Source: Brevundimonas sp. SORGH_AS_0993 (GTDB lineage: Bacteria; Pseudomonadota; Alphaproteobacteria; Caulobacterales; Caulobacteraceae). From it: a stretch of 64,000 nucleotides of DNA. Every line of letters begins with the position of its first letter. The first letter of the stretch is position 1. Both the position numbers and the translations under genes were made by a program. Under the pieces are notes generated by a model, which worked only from the letters and a program-made list of their open reading frames with translations, made no database searches and was not told the DNA's origin. The stretch lies in contig NZ_JAUTAH010000001.1 of assembly GCF_030818545.1 (NCBI RefSeq), positions 1,369,001 to 1,433,000 on the forward strand, in the 5' to 3' direction. Below, one piece after another: positions 45,596-54,781 of the stretch.

Positions 45596-48500
45596 ATGCA
45601 CGCACGATCGATCATCGGCCGGACGCCCGCTCCAGGCGGCGCAACACGGGTCACGCGCCTGACCACGCGGCTCCTGGTCGCCGCCGCCTACGCCCTAGGC
45701 GCCGTCATGCCTCTGGGTCTGTTTCTGACGCCTGCTCCGGCGCGGGCGCAGACCAGCGTGGTGGACGTCTGTACGGGCGTCTCGCTTCCCGCCTCGGCCG
45801 TGACGAACATCATGGCGCCCGTCATCACCGGGATCGCAACCCCCATAGAGAACACCGTCAACGGTCTGCTCAGCATCCTGACGCCGCGGCTGAACGTGAA
45901 CGCCACGGGCCTTCTCGCCAGCGCCGCCAACAGTGAGGACATCCGACTGCGGGTTCTGGATGTGAACGGCGCCGTCGTCGATCTTCCCGACGCCTGCATC
46001 AATCAGGCCGACGGCTTCACCCTGACCGACGAGCAGGGAATCTCCATCGGCGGCAACCGGATCACCGGCCTGGGATCCGGCGGCGCGGTGGCGATCGCCG
46101 GCGAGTTGAACGCCATCGCCTTCGGCAACGGCGCCCGGACGGCCGCCACGGCGGCCGATGCGGTCGCCCTGGGCCGAGAGGCTCAAATCCTCGGCGGCGC
46201 CTCGGGCTCCATCGCCCTGGGCGCCGAGGCTTCGGTGGCGGTCGCCAACAGCCTGGCCCTCGGCGCCGACAGCGCGGCCCTGCGCGGCGCCCTGGCCAAC
46301 TACGCCGCCCTGGGTCTCACGACGGCTCAGACCTCCGTGGGCGAAGTGTCTTTCGGCGCGGCAGGGGCCGAGCGGCAGTTGACGAACATCGCCGCCGGCT
46401 CGGCCCTGACCGACGCGGTCAATGTCGGCCAGCTTCAAGGCGTCTCCACAAGCCTCCAGGCCCTGGCCGATCTGGCCGTCACCTATGACGACGCGACGGC
46501 GGCCACCCTGACCCTGGGCGGGGCCGGAGGCACGCGGATCACCAACCTTTCGCCGGGCCTTCTGGCGCTGGGCTCTGCCGACGCCGTCGCCGGAGCCCAG
46601 CTTTTCGGCCTAGGCGCCAGTCTGGCGGCCGAGATCGGCGGCAGCACCGTCTTCAATCCCGCCACCAGCACCATCGACATCGGCCTGACCTATGACGGCG
46701 TCATCTACGACAGCGTCCAGGAGGCGCTGGACGCGATCTTCACCACGCCCGCCGGCGGAACGCCCTTCCTGTCGGTGAACTCCGCCCTGGGCGGCGCCTT
46801 GGCGAGCGGACTGAATTCGACCGCCGTGGGCCCGGCCGCCTCTGTCGGCGCTGACAACAGCGTCGCTCTCGGCGCCTTGAGCGCCGCTGACCGCGGCGCC
46901 GTGATCGGCTACGCCGCCCTGGGCCTGGACGCGCCCCAGACCTCGGCGGGCGAGGTGTCGATCGGGATCGCGGGCTCCGAGCGCCAGCTGACAAATATCG
47001 CCGCCGGCTCGGCCCTGACCGACGCCGTCAATGTCGGTCAGTTGCTGGGCGTCTCGGACGACCTTCAGGCCCTCGCCGCCATCGCCGTCGCCTATGACGA
47101 TCCGACGGCAGCCAACCTGACGCTGGCAGGCGCCGGCGGCACGGTCGTTTCCAATGTGGCGGCCGGCGACCTCAGCGCCGGCTCCACCCAGGCCGTCAAC
47201 GGCGACCAACTGTTCGCCACCAACACCCAGGTTTCTTTGAACACGACCGCCATCACCAACCTGTCCACCGATCTGCTCGCCCTGTCCGACACGGCCGTGA
47301 TGTACGACGATCTTCTGGCCGGGCGCGTGACACTGGCCGGCGCGAGCGGAACCGTCATCGACAATGTCGCCGCCGGCGCCCTGAGCGCCAGCTCGACGGA
47401 GGCCGTCAACGGCGCCCAGTTGTTCGCCACCAACACCCAGGTCGGGGCCAATACGACGGCCATCACCAACCTCACGACGAACCTCGGCGCCCTGTCCGAC
47501 ACGGCGGTCATGTATGACGACCTGCTGGCCGGTCGCGTCACCCTCGCCGGCAGCGGCGGCACGGTCATCGACAATGTCGCCGCCGGCATCCTCTCGTCCA
47601 CATCGACCGAAGCCGTCAACGGCGCCCAGCTGTTCGCCACCAACGCGCAGGTCGCGGACAACACCGCCGACATCGTCACCAACACCACCGCCATCACCAC
47701 CCTGACCAACAACCTGAACACTGGCGCAATCGGCGTGGTGCAGTATTCGAATCCTGCCAATCCGACGACGCCGAACGGCGGCGTGGCGACCAATGACGTG
47801 ACTTTGGTGGGCGCCCTGGCCGGCCCCGTCGGCCTTCACAATGTCGCCGCCGGACTGATCGCTTCGGGTTCGACCGATGCGGTGAACGGGGGGCAGGCGT
47901 TCGCCCTGGGCCAAAGCCTGGCGGCCGGTTTCGGCGGTGGCTCGGCCTTCGATCCCCTCACCAATACCCTGGATGTCGCGCTGACCTATCGAGGCGTCCA
48001 GTACGCCAGCATCCAGACCTTCCTGAACGCCCTGTCGGCGACGCCGGCCGGCGGCGGCTCCAGCGTCTATCTGGCCGTCAACTCCAACCTCGCGCCTGCC
48101 GCCGCCCAGGGCCAGGACGCCGTCGCCATCGGCCCTGCAGCTCGGGCGGTCGCGGACAACAGCGTCGCCGTGGGATCGGGAAGCGTGGCCGACCGCGCGG
48201 CTCAAGCCGACTATGCCGCCCTGGGCGTGGCGGGCCTGCAGTCCTCGGCCGGCTCGGTCGCCTTCGGCTCGGCCGGCGCCGAACGACAGCTGACCCACGT
48301 CGCGGCGGGTACGGCGGCGACCGACGCGGTCAATGTCGCCCAGCTGCAAGGGGTGGCGGATCGCGTGGACGCCCTGGCCGGAACCGCCGTCACCTACGAC
48401 ACCGCGACGAGGGACACCCTGACCCTGGCCGGCGCCAACGGCTCCACAATCACCAATCTGGCCGCAGGCCAGGTCAACGCCGCCTCCACGGACGCCGTCA

Positions 48501-49458
48501 ACGGATCGCAGTTGCACGCCACCAACACCCAGGTCGCCCAGAACACCACGGCGATCACCAACCTGACCAACAACATCGCCAACGGCGGCCTCGGCCCCGT
48601 GCAGTACAGCGACAGCGACGATCCCCAGACGCCCAACGGCGGCGTGCGCTCCGACGACCTCACTCTGGTCGGGGCCAGCGGCGGCGCGGTGGGTCTGCAC
48701 AATGTCGCCAACGGCCGGATCGCCGCCGGCTCGACCGACGCCGTCAACGGCGGCCAGATCCACGAACTGGCTTTCGCCGCCACGAACGCCGTGCAGTACG
48801 AGACCGACGCCTCGGGCGCGCGCACCAATCGCGTAACCTTCCAGGGCGGCGACGCGGCGGCCCCTGTGACGCTGAACAATGTCGCCGCCGGCCAAGTGAC
48901 CGCGACCTCGACCGAAGCGGTCAACGGCTCGCAGCTGTTCCAGACCAACCAGGCGGCGGCCGCCGCCCAGTCGACGGCGGATACGGCCCTGACGCTAGGC
49001 CGGGGAACTCGCTGCAATATGCCGATCAGGGCCAGACCCGTGTGGTCCTGGGCCGCAGCGACGGACCGGCCGTCACGGTCAGCAACGTCGCCGCCGGTGT
49101 CGCCGACACCGACGCGGTCAATGTCCTCCAGATGCGCGAGAGCATGAACGAGGCGATCCAGCAGTCGAACGCCTACACCGACATGCGACTGGCGGCGATC
49201 AACTACAACGTCCAGGAAGTGCGCAAGCTGGCCTTCGCCGGCACGGCGGGCGCCCTGGCCGCCGCCGGGATGCCGCAGATCGCCGAGCGCGGCCGGTCGA
49301 TGTTCGCCGTGGGCTATGGAACCTATGAAGGCCAATCGGCCATGGCCATGGGCTACTCCCGCGCCCTGGGCGACGGCTCCATGGTCTTCCGGGCGGGCGC
49401 GACCTTCGACACCCAGAACCATGTCGGCGCCAACGCCGGGATCGGCTGGCGCTTCTGA
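45596..49458 (+). CDS. YadA-like trimeric autotransporter adhesin (one-base frameshift in this sequence)
   Basis: A surface adhesin of the type V-c secretion class. An extended signal peptide (cleavage after LTPAPARA) precedes head repeats (LGAEASVAVANSLALGADSA) and several neck/stalk repeats of the form TNIAAGSALTDAVNVGQLQG. The frame from 45596 runs off at 49147; the correct anchor lies in another frame (NSLQYADQGQTRVVLGRSDG onward) and ends GIGWRF at 49458, with an outer-membrane C-terminal phenylalanine. The shift lies near the four G at 49002-49005; adding one G restores 1287 residues. It could be a base-call error or phase variation. Confidence 0.88.
47251..47670 (+). repeat. Two 210-bp stalk repeats inside the adhesin gene
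   Basis: Two successive 70-codon units (47251-47460 and 47461-47670) have nearly the same protein sequence, including ALSDTAVMYDDLLAGRVTLA, GTVIDNVAAG and STEAVNGAQLFATN. A more diverged copy precedes them. Length variation by recombination between units is expected. Confidence 0.85.
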
Positions 49459-49465
49459 CCGGAGA

Positions 49466-49486
49466 GGGGGAGGCTCCGCCTCCCCC
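49466..49486 (+). terminator. Hairpin after the adhesin gene
   Basis: GGGGGAGGC-TCC-GCCTCCCCC forms a perfect 9-bp stem 7 bp after the stop. No T-run follows, so termination may be partial. Confidence 0.6.
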
Positions 49487-49520
49487 AGCTTCACCTCCAC
49501 ACCCCCGGACCGTTCAAGGC

Positions 49521-49736
49521 ATGACCCACGCTCTTACTGCCCTTAGCCCGGATGGGTTCGAAGCCATGAAGGCCCGCTTCATCGCCGCCGGTGATCGGCT
49601 GACCGATCTCCAGCTCCTGGAACTGGCGGACTGCTACCATGAGATGCTCCGCCAGCGCCGCGCGATCCGGGCCCGCCATCCCAAGCTCACGCCGCAGGCG
49701 GGCGTCTTCGTCGATCCCGAGCCGCGGACCTTCTAG
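49521..49736 (+). CDS. Small hypothetical protein, 71 aa
   Basis: A soluble helical protein (MTHALTALSPDGFEAMKARF, then LQLLELADCYHEMLRQRRAI) ending VFVDPEPRTF. No family is recognised. It is 62 bp after the adhesin stop, beyond a hairpin, and convergent with the thioesterase gene. The ribosome binding site is weak, but composition favours a real gene. Confidence 0.6.
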   Translation: MTHALTALSPDGFEAMKARFIAAGDRLTDLQLLELADCYHEMLRQRRAIRARHPKLTPQAGVFVDPEPRTF

Positions 49737-49783
49737 CCGGCGGCGCGGGACACGGGGTGGAGGCAAGGTCGGGGATTCTCCCG

Positions 49784-50566
49784 TCACAGGCGGGCTGAAG
49801 GCGGCCCGGAGGCGACGTCCTGAACGACGGCGAACGGCTTGGGCCGCCCGGAGCCGTCGACCGCCACCATGGTGAACTCGGCCGTGGCCGATAGCCGCCT
49901 CTCCCCCGTCAGCAATCGTTCGGCCCAGAGCTGCACCTCGACCGATAGCGAGCTGCGCCCCACCCTCTTAACGCGCGACACCAACTCGACCATGTCGCCG
50001 CCGTCGACGGGAGCCTTGAAGTCGATCCGGTTGGTCGCGGCCATGACCATGACTTCGCGCGAGTGACGGGTCGCGGTGACGAACGCCGCCTTCCCCATCA
50101 GCTTCAGGGCGTCACCCCCAAACAGGCCGCCATAGTGGTTCGTCGTGCCGGGGAACACCATCTCGGCGGTCCTCAGCCAGCCGTCATCGGCCGTTTCCGT
50201 CTGGTCGAGGGGCTCCAGAGGCCGATCGTCGCCAGCCTTCCTCGAAGCGACCATATGGAAGAGGCCGCGTGTGCATAGCCGTCGCTCGCCGGTCAGCAGG
50301 GCTTCGGCGTGCAACTCGACCTCAACCCCCAGAGAGGACCGCCCTGTACGGACAACGCGGCCGACGGCTTCGACCATCTCTCCGATCCGCGCCGGGGCGG
50401 CGAAGTCGATCCGTTCGCAACCCGCCGTCACGACGGTCCGTCTGGCATGACGACTGGCGGCCAGGAAGGCGACTTTGTCGAGATGGGCCAGCCCCACCCC
50501 GCCAAACAGCGTCCCGTGATGATTGGCGTCGCCGGGGAAGACCATGTCGATCAGACGCGAAATCAT
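49784..50566 (-). CDS. Double-hotdog acyl-CoA thioesterase
   Basis: A 260-residue protein made of two tandem hotdog domains, each with the family's loop (NHHGTLFGGVGLAHLDK at about 15-31; NHYGGLFGGDALKLMGK in the second) and the GxxVELVSRVKRVGRSS-type strand. Such enzymes hydrolyse acyl-CoAs. Its start overlaps the flavin reductase stop by 4 nt, so it is the fourth gene of the mes operon. A link between thioesterase activity and methionine synthesis is not obvious; it may simply share the transcript. Confidence 0.88.
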   Translation of the reverse strand: MISRLIDMVFPGDANHHGTLFGGVGLAHLDKVAFLAASRHARRTVVTAGCERIDFAAPARIGEMVEAVGRVVRTGRSSLGVEVELHAEALLTGERRLCTRGLFHMVASRKAGDDRPLEPLDQTETADDGWLRTAEMVFPGTTNHYGGLFGGDALKLMGKAAFVTATRHSREVMVMAATNRIDFKAPVDGGDMVELVSRVKRVGRSSLSVEVQLWAERLLTGERRLSATAEFTMVAVDGSGRPKPFAVVQDVASGPPSARL

Positions 50567-51123
50567 GCCCGAGCCCCCGCGATGTTCACGATAGCCTTCG
50601 CCCCCTTGGCCCCGGCCATGCGGCCCTCTTCGAGACGCACCAGGGTATGAAAGTCGCTGGAATGGAAAACCAAGGGCCTGGCGTCGAAAGCCACGGCCCC
50701 ACGGTGGAGCCGAAAGAGCACAAGGTCATGATCGCCGGCTCCGATCTCCTTCTCGATGGAGCATTCCAGCCAAGCCGTGGCGTCCGCCAGGAACACCGCG
50801 CCGCCGGCCGTGGCCTCATGGTCCAATCCCAGGAAACGGTCGCCGGTCTTCTGCGCAAGTTGGCGCGCCGTCGCGGCGTGAACGTGACTGAGGAAAGAGA
50901 TGCCCACACGCGCCTGACGACGCAGGCGACGCCAGGCCCCAGAGCCTTGCTTGATGCAAACCGAAGTCAAAGGCGGGTCGATCGAGACGGCGACGAAGGT
51001 GCTGGCGGTCATGCCGACGGGTTCCCCATGATCCATCGCACAGAGGGCGATGACCCCGGTGGGGAACCGCCCGAACAGTCGGCGCAGGTCGGCGTCGTCG
51101 TGGACGTCATGCAGGGGGGTCAT
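50563..51123 (-). CDS. Flavin reductase (FMN-binding split-barrel) in the mes operon
   Basis: A 186-residue protein of the flavin reductase-like family, which reduces FMN or FAD with NAD(P)H for a partner oxygenase. Motifs: RRLFGRFPTGVIALCAM, GMTASTFVAVSIDPPLTSVC and FLSHVHAATARQLAQ. It starts 5 bp after mesD and overlaps the thioesterase gene, so it is translated from the same transcript. Because MesD/MesX function needs oxygen, a reduced flavin supplier beside them is suggestive. The frame is open upstream; the ATG at 51123 is set by the family start and spacing. Confidence 0.88.
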   Translation of the reverse strand: MTPLHDVHDDADLRRLFGRFPTGVIALCAMDHGEPVGMTASTFVAVSIDPPLTSVCIKQGSGAWRRLRRQARVGISFLSHVHAATARQLAQKTGDRFLGLDHEATAGGAVFLADATAWLECSIEKEIGAGDHDLVLFRLHRGAVAFDARPLVFHSSDFHTLVRLEEGRMAGAKGAKAIVNIAGARA

Positions 51124-51128
51124 CGCGG

Positions 51129-52157
51129 TCAGGCCCCGAGTTCCCTGCGGACGATTTCCGCGCCGGCGCCCAGGGCCTTCAACTTCCCGTTCGCGACCCG
51201 GCGAGACAGGGGCGCCATGCCGCAGTTGGTGGCGGGATACAATTTGTCGGCGTCCACGAACTGGAGCGCCTTCCTCAAGGTGTCGGCGACTTCCTCGGGC
51301 GTCTCGATCGTATCGGTGGCGACGTCGATGGCCCCGACCATCACCTTCTTGCCCCGGATCAGTTCGATCAGATCCATCGGCACATGCGAGTTCTGGGCTT
51401 CGAGCGAGATGATGTCGATGCTGGAGGTCCGCAGCTTGGGAAAGGCTTCCTCGTACTGACGCCATTCCGATCCGAGGGTCTTCTTCCAGTCGGTGTTGGC
51501 CTTGATGCCATAGCCGTAGCAGATGTGAACGGCGGTCTGACACTTCAGGCCCTCGGCCGCCCTCTCCAGCGTGGCGACGCCCCAGTCGTTCACCTCTTCG
51601 AAGAAGACGTTGAAGGCCGGTTCGTCGAACTGGACGATGTCGATCCCGGCGGCTTCCAGTTCTCGCGCCTCTTCGTTCAAGATCTTGGCGAACTCCCAGG
51701 CCAGTTTCTCGCGGCTGCCGTAGTGGTTGTCGTACAGGGTGTCGATCATCGTCATCGGCCCCGGCAGAGCCCATTTGATCGGCTGGTCGGTCTGCGCGCG
51801 CAGGAATTTGGCGTCTTCCACGAACACCGACTTCGGGCGGCTGACCGCGCCCACCACCACCGGCACGCTGGCGTCGTAGCGGTTGCGGATGCGCATGGTC
51901 TTGCGGTTCTCGAAATCGACGCCTTCCAGATGTTCGATGAAGGTGGTGACGAAATGCTGGCGCGTCTGCTCGCCGTCGCTGACGATATCGATGCCGGCGC
52001 GGCGCTGATCGTCCAACGACAGACGCAGGGCGTCCTGCTTGGCCTCGATCAGTTCGTCGCCTTCGAGCTTCCAGGGCGACCACAGGGTCTCGGGCTGGGC
52101 CAGCCAGACGGGTTTGGGCAGGCTGCCGGCGGTCGAGGTGGGCAACAGGGTTTTCAT
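51129..52157 (-). CDS. mesD: MesD, core methionine synthase without folate-binding domain
   Basis: A 342-residue MetE C-terminal-type barrel that lacks the N-terminal folate-binding half of full MetE (about 750 residues). The zinc/homocysteine site is visible as His-x-Cys in AVHICYGYG, an acidic residue in QFDEPAF, and the late cysteine in TNCGMAP. It is paired with a DUF1852 protein; in aerobic bacteria that pairing defines MesD, which makes methionine independently of 5-methyl-tetrahydrofolate and cobalamin and needs oxygen. The methyl donor is unknown to me. The operon is behind a B12 riboswitch. Confidence 0.9.
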   Translation of the reverse strand: MKTLLPTSTAGSLPKPVWLAQPETLWSPWKLEGDELIEAKQDALRLSLDDQRRAGIDIVSDGEQTRQHFVTTFIEHLEGVDFENRKTMRIRNRYDASVPVVVGAVSRPKSVFVEDAKFLRAQTDQPIKWALPGPMTMIDTLYDNHYGSREKLAWEFAKILNEEARELEAAGIDIVQFDEPAFNVFFEEVNDWGVATLERAAEGLKCQTAVHICYGYGIKANTDWKKTLGSEWRQYEEAFPKLRTSSIDIISLEAQNSHVPMDLIELIRGKKVMVGAIDVATDTIETPEEVADTLRKALQFVDADKLYPATNCGMAPLSRRVANGKLKALGAGAEIVRRELGA

Positions 52158-52186
52158 GAGGAATGACCTTGCGTGCGTAGGAGGGA

Positions 52187-53167
52187 TCAGGCGGCGAAGC
52201 TGGCGGACCAGCGGTCCAGGACCTGCCGATAAGGTTTGATGAAACGCTCCTCGACGAACCGGCCCTGTTCGACGGCCAGGCGGCTGCGTTCCTCGCGGTC
52301 ATAGACGATACGGGTCAGCGAATAGTCCTGCGCCTTCAGGCTGGGCTGAAACTGGGCGGTCGCGGGCGAGTTGGCGTTGTAGATTTCCGGCCGATAGATC
52401 TTCTGGAAGGTCTCCATCGTGGCGATGGTGCTGACCAGTTCCAGATCGGTGTAGTCCGCCGTCAGGTCGTCGATATGATAGAAGGCGAACGGCGCCACGC
52501 TGCCCCTGGGCATGAAGTAGCGGACCTTCATCCCCATCTTGGCGAAATACCGATCGGTCGGCGAAACGTCGTCGTTCGCGTATTCCAGACCCAGGACACG
52601 ATGTTCGTCGCCGGTCCGGTGATAGGTCTTGTTGCTGGATACGCTCAGACAGATGACCGGCGGCTTGGCGAAATTGTCGCGATAGGCGCTCGACGTCAGG
52701 AAGCGCCTGAACAGCTTGCCGTGCAGGTCGCCGAAGTCATCCGGCGCACGGGCATGGACCTTCATATGTTCCGGCAGGACCACGCTGAAATCGTAGTCGC
52801 GGACATAGGAGGAGAAGTTGTTGCCGACGATCCCATCGATGCGCGCGCCATCCGCCCTGTCGATGATGGTCGTCTGCAGAATCTCGATCAGTGGAAAGGC
52901 GTCGGCGTCCTCGCCCGGACAGACGCTCATCTCGACGGACACGATCTGAAGCTCGACCGCATAGCGGTCGCCCCGGGGATTGTTCCGGTCGGCCAGGGAG
53001 TTGAAGCGGTTGTCGATCATCCTCAGGGTGTTGCGCAGATTCTCCTGGCGCCGCTCTCCCCGCGCCAGATTGGCGAAGTTGGTCGTGATCCGCGTGTTCT
53101 CGGCGGGACGGTAATCCTCGTCGAGCGCGGTGCGCTTGATCGTGAAGGTGAAGTCGCTGCTCGCCAT
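52187..53167 (-). CDS. mesX: MesX, DUF1852 partner of MesD
   Basis: A 326-residue protein of the DUF1852 family (MASSDFTFTIKRTALDEDYR, SVSSNKTYHRTGDEHRVLGL, MGMKVRYFMPRGSVAPFAFY). In other bacteria DUF1852 is needed for MesD-type methionine synthesis and its reaction is not established. The conserved His/Asp/Glu-rich segments would fit a metal-dependent oxygen-using enzyme; that is inference. It is the first gene of the operon, 29 bp before mesD, with the cobalamin riboswitch about 120 bp upstream. Confidence 0.9.
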   Translation of the reverse strand: MASSDFTFTIKRTALDEDYRPAENTRITTNFANLARGERRQENLRNTLRMIDNRFNSLADRNNPRGDRYAVELQIVSVEMSVCPGEDADAFPLIEILQTTIIDRADGARIDGIVGNNFSSYVRDYDFSVVLPEHMKVHARAPDDFGDLHGKLFRRFLTSSAYRDNFAKPPVICLSVSSNKTYHRTGDEHRVLGLEYANDDVSPTDRYFAKMGMKVRYFMPRGSVAPFAFYHIDDLTADYTDLELVSTIATMETFQKIYRPEIYNANSPATAQFQPSLKAQDYSLTRIVYDREERSRLAVEQGRFVEERFIKPYRQVLDRWSASFAA

Positions 53168-53285
53168 GGTCTCTGCCGCTGATGCTATGGCGAGACAGCG
53201 GACAGGGACGCGCGACCGCTCGCGCGCGGAATCGACCCGTCGCGGCGCTCAGGCGACCTGACCGGACACCCCGCCGGAGGACGTT

Positions 53286-53480
53286 ATCGGTCGGGGCAGG
53301 TCTCCTGGCTCACGGGTCACGGCTTCGGGTCCGGCCTTCCCGGGGCGAACCCCAGTGACACGAGATGAACCCTCGGCTCGCCGCTCACAGTTGCGGGGGC
53401 AGCGCCGGATTCGACGCGCCATGCGTCACACCGGCTTCCCTCTTAGCTCCGCACAGCCCGAAAGCCGCGCGCAGAACCTC
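53286..53480 (-). promoter_or_regulatory. Cobalamin (adenosylcobalamin) riboswitch
   Basis: Read on the minus strand: GAGGGAAGCCGGTG, then GCTGCCCCCGCAACTGTGAG, and finally the B12 box GCCAGGAGACCTGCC, all in the right order and spacing for a cobalamin riboswitch. It lies in the leader of the mes operon. Riboswitches of this kind switch genes off when B12 is present, which fits control of a B12-independent methionine synthase. Ends are approximate. Confidence 0.93.
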
Positions 53481-53506
53481 GACAGCGCCAGAATGCCAGA
53501 TCGACC

Positions 53507-53558
53507 GGCCAAGTCAACAAACATATAAAGATATCTTTATGTGTTTGTTGACTTGGCC
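53507..53558. promoter_or_regulatory. 52-bp near-perfect palindrome containing the metK-type operator
   Basis: The two 26-bp halves, from GGCCAAGTCAACAAAC inward to AAAGAT/ATCTTT, differ at one base pair only. The centre (53520-53543) matches the metK operator half-sites. On the minus strand a possible -35 (TTGACT) lies on the downstream arm. It is immediately upstream of the riboswitch leader and 21 bp beyond the Crp/Fnr stop. It is probably both operator and promoter region of the mes operon; a role as transcription terminator for the Crp/Fnr gene is possible. Confidence 0.75.
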
Positions 53559-53578
53559 TCTCCCCCTCGCATCGACCG

Positions 53579-54337
53579 TCAGCGGAAAGGCAGCCAGTCG
53601 GGCTCGAAGACGAAGTCGCGTCGGGGAAGGCCCGTCAGACCGCGCAGCCGGTCGATGTCCAGCAGGGTGATGGTCTGGTCGGAGCGGCGGATCAGGTTCG
53701 CCTTGTCCATGGCCCGCAGCGTGCGATTGACGTGAACCGGGGTGATGCCGACCAGATCGCCCAGGTCCCGCTGGGTCAAGGGCATGGCGAAGGCGCCGTC
53801 TCGGGCTTGGCCGATGGCCGAGAGGCGATCGAACAGATCGACCAGCAGGGCGGCGATCCGGACATGGGCGTCGGCCTGCCCCACCAGCGCCAGCCGATCC
53901 ATCAGGGAGACGCGCTCCTTCTGCGCGCTGAGAAACAGGGTGATCGCCAGGCGAGGATGACGGGCGAAGGCCGCAATCAGCCGCGACCGCGACAGGGGCT
54001 GCGCCGCCACGGGCGTCAGGGTGGTCAACGTCTCCGCGCTGCTTTTCAGGCTCAGGCTCGGCGCGCCCAGCAGATCGCCGGGCAGATGCACCTTGACGAT
54101 CTGCTGCTTGCCGGTCGGCAGCGACAGCGAGGCGGCGACCCAGCCGCCCAGCAAAAGATGAAGGTTCAGCGGCTCCGTCCCCTCGCGGCGCAGGACGTGA
54201 TGACGCGGATAGTGCTGGGGCGGTCCCAGAAGCTCGGCGACGACAGCCCGCTCTTCGGCCGAAAGCCGGAGGAACTCGCCGAAGCGATTGCTCGGCCTGT
54301 CGTGCGAATCGCGCTCCGTATCGAAAACGTCGTCCAT
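53579..54337 (-). CDS. Crp/Fnr-family transcription regulator
   Basis: A 252-residue protein: cyclic-nucleotide-binding-type beta-roll in the first 150 residues (VLRREGTEPLNLHLLLGGWV, QQIVKVHLPGDLLGAPSLSL), a dimerisation helix, and a winged helix-turn-helix (MPLTQRDLGDLVGITPVHVN). There are no N-terminal cysteines, so it does not look like an oxygen-sensing iron-sulfur Fnr. The ligand is unknown. It lies upstream of the mes operon on the same strand, but the palindrome and riboswitch make a separate promoter likely. Confidence 0.9.
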   Translation of the reverse strand: MDDVFDTERDSHDRPSNRFGEFLRLSAEERAVVAELLGPPQHYPRHHVLRREGTEPLNLHLLLGGWVAASLSLPTGKQQIVKVHLPGDLLGAPSLSLKSSAETLTTLTPVAAQPLSRSRLIAAFARHPRLAITLFLSAQKERVSLMDRLALVGQADAHVRIAALLVDLFDRLSAIGQARDGAFAMPLTQRDLGDLVGITPVHVNRTLRAMDKANLIRRSDQTITLLDIDRLRGLTGLPRRDFVFEPDWLPFR

Positions 54338-54485
54338 GACCCGGCGATGGACAAATGCGCGGGGCCTCGCACTAACCCATGTAAGTTCCGGCCTTGGCCT
54401 CGTCCGACTTGGCCTCGTCCGATCGACGGCGGCCGAAGTCCGCCCAGAAGCCTTGTCTCGGCCGCGCCGAGCCTTGCCGTCTCGC

Positions 54486-54632
54486 CTAGAAGGACGGGGG
54501 CTGGGTGCGCAGGAAGGCGGTGGCGCCGACCCCGAAGTACAGCAGGGCGAAAGCCCCCGCGAGGATCGCCAACAGCAGGACCACGCCGCGTCGGCTCTTG
54601 AGAATCGAGGGTTTTCTTGAACGTCGGCTCAT
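54486..54632 (-). CDS. Possible 48-aa single-helix membrane protein
   Basis: The frame reads MSRRSRKPSILKSRRGVVLL, LAILAGAFALLYFGVGATAF and ends LRTQPPSF. A basic N-terminus followed by one hydrophobic helix gives a clear membrane-anchored topology. Codon use is typical. It lies upstream of, and on the same strand as, the Crp/Fnr gene. No family recognised. Confidence 0.55.
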   Translation of the reverse strand: MSRRSRKPSILKSRRGVVLLLAILAGAFALLYFGVGATAFLRTQPPSF

Positions 54633-54781
54633 GCGGGACAGAACCCGCGCCCGCGCCCGTCGTTCCCTCGTCGTCCCAAAGTTCGAAAACGGCCTCCTCC
54701 GCCGCCCAGCATCCGGAATGTGACACAGGAACCGGGGCGGCGACCGCCGGTTTGCACTAATGACTTAGAGGAGGGCTGCCG

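Noticed and set aside
46610..48895. Long open frame (761 codons) antisense to the adhesin
   Set aside because: It is a shadow of the GC-rich repeats of the real gene; no protein family features.
53579..54337. Oxygen-sensing Fnr
   Set aside because: The N-terminal cysteines needed for the iron-sulfur cluster are absent.
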